This document shows positions 36,497-47,095 of a stretch of DNA of 64,000 nt, one piece after another. The position numbers were made by a program, and so were the translations under genes. The notes under the pieces were generated by a model. The model did no database searches and was not told where the DNA came from. It saw nothing but the letters and a program-made list of their open reading frames with translations. Position 1 is the first letter of the stretch. Each line of letters starts with the position of its first letter. This DNA comes from Maylandia zebra (taxonomy: Eukaryota; Chordata; Actinopteri; Cichliformes; Cichlidae). The stretch spans positions 22,810,033 to 22,874,032 of the forward strand of contig NC_135170.1 in the NCBI RefSeq assembly GCF_041146795.1, given 5' to 3'.

Positions 36497-39400
36497 TCAG
36501 TGCTTCTCTAAAGCTTTGGTCAGGAGGTCGTTGAGGCGGGAAATCATCGGTCGAGGATCATCGTTCAAGCCGGCTGCGATCATGGCATTGTCATAGATCT
36601 GGAAAAAATAAAAGTAAAACTATAGAAGCTGCACTGCTACCAGTTAAAACAAATTACCATAAAATCTCTCCAGTGAACAAGCTAATGGCATCCTGCCTGC
36701 AGAGAAAGGCTGGGCAATGTTTTACACTGATAATAACATGCTTATTGTATCGGTATTGGCAATATTAGCCCTGTATTTACCAAAATTTGCAGTATCTGAC
36801 AGCACTACAACGCAGCCTTTATTTTTTTCATTAAAACACATTTGACATTTCATTTTTGTTCTTCTAAATATAAGGAAAGTGTTAAAAATTGTGATATGGC
36901 GTTTCTTGTTTTTTTTGGTTTAGAAATCATTAATGGAAAAAATGGGCAAAGAGCAAATAGAGATGAAATAACTGAGCACAGTACCTGCTCCAGTAATAAT
37001 CCAGCCAGCTCAGAGTTTGTGTCCTTCAGTGCGAACAACTTCTTGATCAGATCGTGTCTGTGAGAAAGCAGAGCGCAGTCAGAAGAGGACAAAAACCCAC
37101 TTTCTCCCACTCTCCACCCAGTACAATTTGTCCACACACACACCCTGCATTGATCTCCAGTGTGGGCTGCAGTATTTGGGCTCTCTCCTCAGCAGTGCGG
37201 GCCAGCTGCTGGGTGCGGAGGAAGTGGCGTGCGGCGCCCATTTCCAACACTGTGATCATGGCCGGGTGGGTGTCCAGACGAGGCGTCAGCTAAAGTGCCA
37301 GAGGAGAAAATTAACTACAGCACACGGTGGTAACAAAGAGACGTTTAAATCTGTTTCTAAAGGTGCTTAACATGAAATGGTTGTTACCAAAACCGAGGAC
37401 AAACTGTGACGCCCATTGTTACTGGAATGTCCATTTAATGATGCAGGAAATGTGTAAATGTTCATTTCCCTTAAAGTTTTATTCATATAGCACCAAATCA
37501 CAACAACAGTTAAGGTTAAACACCCTGCAAAATTACAGAGAAAACCCCAAAAATCAGGTGAGTTCCTGTGAGCAAGCACTCTGTCGACAGTGGGAAGGAA
37601 AACTCCCTTTTAACAGGAAGAAGCCTCCAGCAGAAACGGGCTCAGCGAGGGGCGGCCGTCTGCCGCCACAGGTGATGATGTGAAACCTGATTCTAATGTG
37701 CCAAATCGTTTTCAGCCAAATCGATTCCCACGCTGTGTGACAGTCACCTTAAATGTTTAAATGTAGTTTAAAGTTTCAGGCCTTTAATGTGCAGCCGTCA
37801 CCTTATTAGCACTGATAATAATTAAGCAATTAAAATGATTAACTTAAAATGTTTTTATTACTACTCTGTACAGAGAAAAATCCAATCAGGTGATTTCCTG
37901 TCCTCTGATTAACGATCTTCTGTCCTCTGCTCGGACTGTCTCGTCCTTTTTGTGTGTTTTATGTTCCTTATAGATTTTTAATCACCATTTCATTATCACC
38001 CTCTGATAACATCTGTGATTAGAGCAGGTGCTACTCATACTGATCACTGTGTGAAAGAAGAGTCCCATGACCCACAAAACTCCTCATACAGAGCCTGAAG
38101 CAGAAAGCTGATTACTCCTGTAGTGATACCCGTTCTCTCCACCTGGGGTTTTAGGTTTTGTTGAGCCAAAGAAAGCCTGGTTGTGCTGAACTTTGATGTC
38201 TCTCATGTATTCACATTATAAACTGAGTCAAACTCACAAATAATCGCATTTTCAAGCCGATTTCATCCTGAAATTCCTGACGTGAAGCTTTGGAGCTTCT
38301 GTGAAGATGTTGGCTTGTAATCTGTTTACGAATGTAAAAACTAAGGTCCGAGTCGCCCTAACTGTGTCAGAATTAGTCCCACTTTGCTTAGTTCACATAG
38401 AGGAAGCAAGCTTCCACATCATTGGTTTTTATTTACCGACACAACGGTTAAAATTGAGTCCGTGACAGGAAATCAGCCGATCATTCACCACAGCTCCCAA
38501 TCTGATTTAACCAGCACTTTAGAAAAGTGTTTAACTTTTCCCATCATACCCTCCTTCAGGACCTAAAGTTCACGCTCTTCCCACAAAACTTTACAAATCT
38601 ACAACTGTGCAGAAAGAAAAAGGACAAAAAAGAAAGGAAACAAAGCGATCGAAGGTGCGGATAGAGACGACCAACAAGCCTCCAAGAACCCATCAGCCGA
38701 ATTCAGAAACAGTCATTTCAGGTATCTCAGGCATGCAAATGTTCCTCTCTTACCTTTATGTTAGTCACACGGGGTCCAAGCGAGTTCTTCATCCAGGCCA
38801 TGAGGTCGTCAGCCTGCTCCTGCGTCAGGCGCTCGGATGCTGCGAGGAAGAAAAGACGATGAGCAGGAGTCAAGTCTACAGCTGCAACAGCGAGAGGCTC
38901 TTGTGAAAGACGGGCACACCTGGCTTGCTGTCTTCATACTTCTCCTCCTTGTAGTGATCGACCACGATGTCGGTCTCGACTGAGATCAGCTTCTTCTTGT
39001 CAAACTCTCTGAGATGCAGCAGGGTCAGCTCATCGAACTGCTCGTAGCAGAAGAGCACCTGCATACGTGCACGCACGCAAATGGAGACACGGCAGTTTGT
39101 TATAGTGAAGCTCTAAGCAGCACCTGTTGTTGATTAATCAGGATAATGATCAGCTCGGGTTACCCGGCTGCTGGCTAACTCGAGTCCAAGTCTTACCTCC
39201 ATGTCCTTCTGCTTCATGGCTTCGTAGTAGGGGGAGTGCTCTGCGAGATGTCTGTTGGGGGCACACAGGTAGTAGATGTTACGCGTGCCTGCCTTCATGC
39301 GGGACGCGTACTCCATCAGATTGGTCTGCTGGCCGGCCGGCAAAGCCGACAACTCGAATCTCAGCAGCTTTGCGATATCCTCCTACAAAGAGCGAGGGCA

Positions 39401-42400
39401 CGGAGCATGACTCAGACTCAAAGTGTTTCTGCTAACCTTTAAAGTTCTGTGTCATTTCAATGCAAAGCTCTGGTGCAAACCTTGACATCTTGTTCCTGTG
39501 TGGTGACGATGCCTTCCCTCATGAAGAGGCCGTAGTCCTCAAAGAACTTGCTGTACTTCTCTGGCTCCTTTTTGCTCTGGTCCAGCAGGAAGCGGATCAC
39601 CCTCTGCTGCAGAACATCACGAAGCTTCCTAAAGAAAGGAGACGGCAGAGGAATGAGCAAACATCGAGGGGAGAACAAGCGAAGAACGGAAAAATTGACT
39701 GCACGGTTTTAGTGTAAGGGGTCAGTCTTCTCGCTGATATGCTCTAGTGATGTCAAACGTCTATTTTAATGCATAGTCAAAGCACAGGTTACCGTCATGG
39801 CTTTGATTTTGCACATGCATATTTTAGAGGAGATTTTTTTGTAACGAACTATAGTCGTTTCCTCTGAGGTCACGAAACTCTGTGTGGAGCGGTTTCCAGA
39901 AGAAGGTGAGCGGTCAATGAGATGCGTGGTTACAGCCGTGTTGGGAGATAATTCAGTCCCTTTTTTTAAAACACCGTTTTAAAATGGTAAATGGTCTGTA
40001 TTTGTATAGCGCTTTACAAGCTACATTGTAGCCACAGCCACCTGGGGCGCACTGACAGAGGCGAGGCTGCCGGACACTGGCGCCACCGGGCCCTCTGACC
40101 ACCACCAGTAGGCAACAGGTGAAGTGTCTTGCCCAAGGACACAACGACAGAGACTGTCCAAGCCGGGGCTCGAACCGGCAACCTTCCGATTACAAGACGA
40201 ACCCCCAACTCTTGAGCCACTATCGCCCCGTTAAAATGCAAATGTATGCAGATGTGGCCTGAGACATGAGGGACTGTTATTTGATTAATGGAGAGTAAGT
40301 TCCACAATAAAAATACAGATATGGAGTACAGTACGTTTCCTTCATTAAACCAAACTTATTCCTAAAACAGCTGCATTACTGCTAGTGTACCTGATGAGGG
40401 CGCTCTCCTGCAGCAGCTCTCTGCTCAGATTCAGAGGGATGTCCTCGCTGTCCACCACACCTAAAAACAAAACAAAAACATTCTGCAAAGTGTTGCGTGA
40501 AGAAAAAAATACAGAGCATGCTAGAAGCATTCGAGGAGGAACAAACCTCGAAGGAAGCGCAGCCACTTGGGCAAAATGTCAGTAGCTTTGGTCTGAATCA
40601 GGACCTTCCTGCTGTACAGAGCCACGCTGGACCCCATCTCCCTGCTCACATCGAACATGGATGGCTTCTGTTGGCAAATACATTCTTTTGTCACACACGT
40701 TACAGGAAACCAGCTTCCTCGACTCAACACTGCTGAAAGGTCGCTAAAGAACAATTTATAAAGCTGTAAAGTTTACGTCATCTATCAGTACTGGACCTGA
40801 ACACCAGCCGGTTTCCTAAATGAAGATTCTCACAGAGCTTTGCAACCAAACAGCAACTGAAGTAAAGTTTGCATTGCGAAATACTCCGCACCGCTTCGGG
40901 GACATAAAAGATGCTCCTGATGTTAAGCGGGGCGTCGGCGCGGTAGTGCAGAGTGTAGCGTGGCTTGTCGTAAGCCTGAGCGATGTAGCGGTAGAACTCC
41001 TCGTGCTGCCAGTCACTGATCTCCTTCGGCTCCATCATCCACAAAGCCTGAAGGAAGACAGACAGCGATTATTAAAAATTATTATTTTCATTGTCGTAAT
41101 TTTAATATGTTTGTCTGAAACAGGGCTCTCTTGTAAATGAGACACTGAGTCTAAATGAAACTACTTGTATAAATAAAGGTAAAAAAAAAACCCAGTTAAA
41201 TCATTACATTTCTTTAATACTTCTTCTTTTGTCTCCCACCTCCCCAGGTGCCTAAAATTCTTTAAGGAAACTGCACAACATACACAGCTACAATGTATAT
41301 CAAATTTGGGCTGAGAGGTCTTTGGGAATCAGCTTGTTGGTGCAAAAATACTATTTTATGCCTGCTGTCTTTGGATTTTTATGCTAGCAACAAAATGCCA
41401 CAAAATACAATATAAAACGGGTTCTTTGCCAAGTCGTCTGTTATAAACAGACACCAAGATTATTACAGTTAAATTCAACTTAACTAAATAAATACTAATG
41501 ACTGACAGTGCTACCCCTCAGCCTCCTAGTAGACACACCCATGGTATTCATGTCAAAATCCTACGTCGTCTTGTTCTTAAGTTATCCCATACACCAGATT
41601 TTCGGAAAGCTTACAGTGACTTTCAGGTTGAGGTCACCAAGATTTGAACTCGTCCAGGTATTTTAGTAGATGCACCCCATGGTATCAATTTGAAGCTCCT
41701 ACGTCACCTCTTTCTCAAGTTATTAAATTCACAAACTTAGGTGTCCACACCACATGCCTGTCCACCCAGTCGGGTGATGACAATACCCCATGAGCCTTTC
41801 AGGGCTGAGCGGCAAAAACTACACTTTTGAAAACATTTAATCTAACTGAATTGTTTTTTTGGAACTTGTACAACAAACTAAGGTAAAATAAAATAAAGAA
41901 ATAACGATAGTTTTACTATTTGTTAGTGCCTTTTAATAAATAATTCCTAGGTCAGGGTTAAAAAGCAAACAAACAAAAACATTCTGGTTAAAATTGTCAG
42001 GTACGAGGACAAACACAAGGAGCAAACGTTTGGCTCCTTGGAGGCAAAATATCAAGAAATCAGGGGCGGCTAAAGACTTTTACACAGTACTGTACAATTG
42101 TGCCATTTATTTTGTGAGGTTGGACCATTCAGTGACAACCTTTGCATCCAAAACAGAAGAACAGCAGCTCACCTGCAGAGTGTTGAGCCTCCGTCCATTC
42201 AGAAAGATGGGGAAGCTTACAAAGTTGCTGTACTTTGTTACAACCTCTGAAACAGAAACAATAAGTACTGATGCATGAATACGTCTCCTCACTGCAGCCG
42301 TCCTACAGTTACCAAAGCAGCGACAGCACTTTTACCTTTAACTCTGTCCTCAGAGGAAAACTCCTTGCAGTCGTCTTTCAGGTGGAGCACGATTTTTGTT

Positions 42401-45067
42401 CCTTGTTGAACGCCGGTGGCTTCAGCAATCTCAAAAACCCCAGAGCTGAGGGAGACCATGTGAAATATTGAGGATTACACTTCTGATTCACAGCAGCCCT
42501 TCTCAAACCAAGGATACCTCTCTACAGCCACTCTTTGCTCTCACCCATCTGAGGACCACTTGTATCCAGGTGCATCGGGCTCAGACGAGCGAGTGTACAC
42601 GTCCACGCGGTCGGACACCATGAAGGCGGAGTAGAATCCAACACCAAACTGACCAATGATGGTGCTGCTGGCCTCCGCCTGGTTCTGAAGAGCGTCCAAA
42701 AACGCCTACAGTGGGGAGAAAGTTACAATAATGACAGAAGGAGTGAGCATCAGAAAACACGATGCTGCATTTTAAAAGCCAAACAGGAGCGCTATATCAG
42801 ATAAGTAATGTCACAATGAAGCACTCACCTTAGAACCAGAGCGGGCGATAGTGCCCAGGTTAGACACCAGCTCATCCTTGTTCATGCCGATTCCTGTGTC
42901 CTGTTTGAATATAGAAATCAGTCACTCAAGAGTTAAGCTATCCTAGTGTGTTGTATCCCATTTACCAGCAGGGGGCAGTAAACCATCTCAGGGCTTCAAG
43001 TGCACTAGAAGCACTAGGAACAACCTGCTATAGTTATTTATAGCTGGCTGTATGGATCTCAGGACAAAAAGCAGAGATATGCTACTGATTTAAGTAAGTA
43101 ACAATGCAAGAAAAGAGGAGGACCTGGGGTGGAGATGGGTTGCAAAGCAGCTTGAACAAATTTAGAATTATCCTGGTTAAGACTGGATACATGGAAAGGT
43201 AACAGCTGAGCCATCGGCTGGTGTTTTGCTGGCACCGAGCTCAGCTGATCTGCTAGGATTACGACTCGCTTTCTGATCTAATGTTACTCTTCCTGTTCTA
43301 AAACTTGTCCAAAACTTCTAAAGTCAGTAAACAGGTGTACCTGAATGGTGAAGGTGCCCTTTGCTGCATCACTCTGCAGGTGGATCTCCATTGGAGCCGT
43401 TTCACCACCTGCTGATATCAATTTGTGGCGCAGTTTTTCCAGTGCGTCGCTGCCGTTAGAGATGAGCTCCCTGATAAAGACCTGAAAGAAAGACAAGTCA
43501 GTCAGAGGAGAGCAGTGAAGGTAAACTGTAATGATAGTAGCTTTTGTCCAACTTTACATCACCTCTTTCTCTGAGTACAGGGACCTGGCGACAATATCCA
43601 GCAGCTTTTTGGTTTCAGCCTGAAACTCATGTTTGTGGAAACTACCTGAAAGATCAAAGGCAGAGCAACATTCAGAATTTGAGAACAAGCTTTCATAGGA
43701 AATATGTCTGCAGCTGTCCCAGTACCTTGCACAGCCTCTGTATCACTGATGATATTGTGCAGAGGCTCCTCCTCTGGCTCTTTCTCTGCTTCCTGGGTGC
43801 TGTAATAATACTGTGGGCTAACGCCAAGGCAGGCCTGCTGCGAACTCCACACCCTGGGGCGACTGCTCCACCTCTGCAGCTGTCCAACCGACAAACCTGA
43901 TGGCATGACAAGTAAAGATGGTGAGGCCATTTAACAGGGAAGCAGTAGCATTTTAGATCCCTCATCATCTCTCTAATCAGGATCTACTTAACCCTCTGAG
44001 GCCACAAGTTTACCCAAACAATGCCCGAATGCTGCCTACAGCAAAACAGACCTTCAAGAAAGTGATTCATGGCTTCGTGTCATCCAGGCTTAGTTATCAC
44101 ACTAGCTTATATTTGGGCATTAGTCAGGCTCTGCGTTCACATCTCTTGCTTGTTCAAAATGCTGTAGCTCGACTCCTGTATCCAGGTGTACTGAGAAGCA
44201 GATTAAAGCATAGAGAGGATCGGGCTTTTGCAGTTGGGCTGTAGGTGACGTCTCATGCTACCAGGACTCACAAAGACACCAGCAAAAAGCAAAACTAGAG
44301 AAAAGTAAGTTCCGAGCAAGGGTCTGTAGTCAACATCTGCACAACCATTGCTTATTTTGGAGAGGGGGGCTCCATCTTGCTGCCACTTTGATTTGAAACA
44401 AAGCAGGTGAAATGGATTTACTCGTTTGAGCAGTGTGCATGAGCCTTCTTTCAAAAAAAAATAAGGGTCTCACCTTTGTGTTTTTAAGTGTTTGTGTAAC
44501 AGTAACGTTAAGTCCTGGTGTCCTCTCAATTGAGAACATCCTGGCCTTTTCAATTATATCTTATTTGTTTGGGTGGCCTCTTTTTGCTCCAAAGAGGCAG
44601 GAAATTACCAAAAAGGTTCAACTGAAAGACACTTTTTTTCCTCGGTTCTCAGGGGTTTATGGTATGGTACTTCTGTAAGCTTTCCTCAAAGATGGGGGAT
44701 ATTAAACGATAAATGAAATATATTGTGTTTAGTGTGATGTAACCATGCAATAAAATTTATAAGCGAATCGCTTTAAATTCATTTTTAACCGTTAATCGGT
44801 TTCTACTGTAAGACACGTGAGCCGCAGGTTAGTTTATAAAACATGGCCACAAAGGTTAGCCGAAGCAGAGTTTACATTTAACTGAAATCTTGGTGCTGTC
44901 AGCTAGGCGGCTAGGCTAACTTGGCTGGCTAATAAGCACAGCTTACCTCCAGTCAAGGAGCGCGAGACAGGTCGGCTGCTCAGCCCGCGTGTAGATGACA
45001 CCAGCCGCGAGCTGGCCCTCTGAGAGGAACCGAAAGCGAACCGAGCCAGCGCGAGACAGCGGGACAT
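36497..45067 (-). CDS. trap1: Mitochondrial HSP90 chaperone TRAP1, complete
   Basis: TRAP1 is the mitochondrial-matrix HSP90 ATPase. Eighteen exons in coding order: 45067-44947, 43896-43726, 43645-43563, 43481-43341, 42900-42829, 42705-42545, 42445-42336, 42246-42173, 41047-40892, 40667-40547, 40460-40391, 39628-39481, 39382-39197, 39058-38920, 38839-38754, 37289-37144, 37057-36985 and 36598-36497. All phases close to 719 residues; human has 704 and also 18 exons. The first exon is rich in Arg and Ser with almost no acids, fitting a mitochondrial presequence. The GHKL ATPase shows [25 protein letters not shown] and [13 protein letters not shown]. The middle domain has [20 protein letters not shown] and [13 protein letters not shown]; the C-terminal domain has [12 protein letters not shown] and ends ALEKH. 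No key residue is missing. The gene lies directly downstream of crebbp on the same strand. Confidence 0.98.
37468..37672 (+). repeat. Abundant fish interspersed repeat, longer copy
   Basis: It begins with ATTCATATAGCACCAAATCA and continues through ACAGTGGGAAGGAAAACTCC to GGGGCGGCCGTCTGCCGCCA. I recall this as a very common percomorph (cichlid-abundant) repeat. It lies in the trap1 intron 37290-38753, the rest of which is featureless. Confidence 0.6.
39993..40231 (+). repeat. Fish interspersed repeat with AGCGCTTTAC motif, copy 1
   Basis: It contains TTTGTATAGCGCTTTACAAG, then AAGTGTCTTGCCCAAGGACA, then GGCTCGAACCGGCAACCTTC. The same blocks recur at 57370-57664, and the 3' part at about 53690-53870. 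It sits in the trap1 intron 39629-40390. Confidence 0.65.
41215..42105 (-). repeat. Tc1-like remnant, family B, interrupted copy
   Basis: The blocks at 41218-41465 match copies at 22340 and 30505 (CTTGTTGGTGCAAAAATACT). The right part at 42000-42105 ends AGACTTTTACACAGTACTGT. Between them (about 41500-41970) lies unrelated sequence with an internal duplication. It is in the trap1 intron 41048-42172. Confidence 0.55.
42963..42981 (+). promoter_or_regulatory. CTCF-like motif, forward orientation
   Basis: TACCAGCAGGGGGCAGTAAA is a strong visual match to the CTCF core, in the trap1 intron 42901-43340. Confidence 0.5.
43990..44265 (+). repeat. LINE reverse-transcriptase C-terminal fragment
   Basis: The plus strand encodes [20 protein letters not shown] and [15 protein letters not shown], matching the post-RT region of fish L2/CR1-type LINEs, followed by EDRAFAV. 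Earlier and later parts are missing. It lies in trap1 intron 1 (43897-44946). Confidence 0.65.
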
Positions 45068-46130
45068 GCTGACACTCAGGTGGGACCCAAAGACGAAACA
45101 AATGACAGGTCAACTGACCGACAGGGACACACGCTGAACTACAGCGGAAAAAGGACCTGCGACTGCGCGCGATAATGACGCCAAAAGGCCGACCGCAATC
45201 TGCCTGATGAGAATAGGATGCTCTTTAAACTGTAAGTGCATAATTTTATGTCATAATACACGGCTAATCACCTGTGTATATTATATGTGTATATATTTAT
45301 ATTCATCTTTAGTACGGTTATTTATTAGAGTTTTCTGATTACTTAAAATTTAGATTTTTTTCTTTGTTCCCAATTTACAATTCAAGGTCAAACAGAATGT
45401 AAAAGTAGTGCGTTATGTTCATGCAAGCAGCATTTTTTTTTTTTTGCAACAATTTGTTACATTTCAAATTGTCAATGGCAAAAATCTGATGGTTCATATT
45501 TTTTAAATGTGAAGATTTTTCTTGATCCTGTTCTCACATCAAAATAAACTCTTGGAAACTATGAAAGCTTGTCGTTACCACTGGGGGAAAAAAATAAAAC
45601 AAAAATTTCAAATTACCCATCTCCAAATTTCAAGTTTTATATTTCAATTTGTCCTCTTACCTACATAAAAATTCAGTTTTCTCAAAATCTTACCTCGAAT
45701 TTTCAGGTTATTTCAAAATTTGAGTTACATTTCACAATATTCCAGTTCACATATCTCAATAACTTCAGGTTATCAGTTTAAAACTTTAAGTTACACATCT
45801 CATAATTTCATCATCTCTCAAAATTTCAGGTTACACATTTCAAAATGTTAATGTCCAACTAAGTTTGAAATGTCAGTGATCATTTGAATTTACCTGAAAC
45901 CTTGACTTAAGGAGGGCAACCCCCCCCCCCCAAAAAAAAAAAAAACCAAAACAAACAAATTCTTCAGTGGCCCAAACAAGCTTCCACACGCAACTGATGA
46001 AAATCTAATGGATCGTTTTATTTATTTATTTTTTAATATAGAGAAATGATTGAGCAAATAAAAATCAGCCCAGCTGCTGAACACATACGAATTTCCCCCA
46101 TGCAGAAAGATTCGAGGCAGAGTCTGTGGC
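45068..46130. other. trap1 promoter side and trap1-crebbp intergenic DNA
   Basis: The first 130 bases upstream of the trap1 ATG are CpG-rich (GCGCGCGATAATGACGCC) and presumably hold its promoter. From about 45240 the DNA is AT-rich. A degenerate minisatellite occupies about 45595-45865, followed by C and A homopolymers (45920-45945). Confidence 0.5.
45595..45865. repeat. Degenerate tandem repeat (minisatellite-like)
   Basis: Words of the type ATTTCAGGTTACACATCTCA recur about every 22-30 bases in diverged form, for example at 45700-45730, 45765-45800 and 45825-45850. The array is imperfect and the unit length only approximate. Confidence 0.5.
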
Positions 46131-46137
46131 ACACAGG

Positions 46138-46143
46138 TTTATT
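46138..46143 (-). promoter_or_regulatory. Candidate crebbp polyadenylation signal
   Basis: TTTATT on the plus strand is AATAAA for the minus-strand crebbp transcript, about 950 bases beyond the stop. The intervening AT-rich sequence would be the 3' UTR. Confidence 0.45.
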
Positions 46144-47095
46144 TAACAATATGGTATATAAGTACGAAATGAGCCATTTGAACCAATTTGTACAGTGATT
46201 TCATTTCTGCATATTTACAGTACTGTCCACCTGCATGATTTACATTAGAGAATAGTTCATCATCAAGTCAAGTTTAATGCGAGAGAAAATGATGCACAAA
46301 ACTCTCTGAACACAAATCAGCAGTCAAACAAGATAATTTCCCACCACAGGCGAAAGAGGTTTAGGACTTAATGAGAATTTCTTTAGACTGAAGGAGAGAC
46401 AAAGCAATCTTTGAACATCTGCAAGACGAACACTGGGCCCAGGCCAGTAAAAAGAACATTCCTGCACCTGTGAACATGAAGAGTCAACGCAGGTTTACCT
46501 TCAACCTGCAAATTGTGTTTGGGTGTGTGCAATAGTTCCTAGATCTATACAAATACGTTAATCTCCTTTAGACTCTGCAAACAGGAAAGAAATTAAGGCT
46601 TTCCTAAAGGCAGTCCTTTTTGAAAAATGGCATATTAGAATAAATTAGCCAGGAACAGAGAAACTGAGCAAGAGGTGAAGCCTGGCAAAAACAATTCCCA
46701 CACAAATAATTTTACAGTCTTCTTTACACAAATACAATATTAATTTGCAAACGTACAAAATAAAAAATAATAAAATGAAATTTTTTTTTTTAGAGAAGGT
46801 TTTTTAAAAAAGTCAATACCAGAGAATAACAAATGAAAAACAAATTAAAACACAAAGACCAGGGCAAAATCTTGCAAGGCTGGTCTGAACCAAAAATATA
46901 TTCATTGTGTCTTTGTTGTTTCTTCAACAGCAATTATTAAATCACTCTGTGTACTTGAAAAAGTAGTCCTTGGTTCACAGTCCGTAGGCCTCGTAAGACT
47001 AATTTATTTTGTGATTTCTTTTAGCTTTTTACATCAGCAAATAGAAAAATGTTGCAGCTGAAAACAGAACAATGCCTTTCTTCTGTCTCAAAATG
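46144..47095 (-). other. crebbp: Presumed crebbp 3' UTR
   Basis: This AT-rich, non-coding stretch lies between the crebbp stop and the first good minus-strand AATAAA. Its extent is inferred, not observed. Confidence 0.5.
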
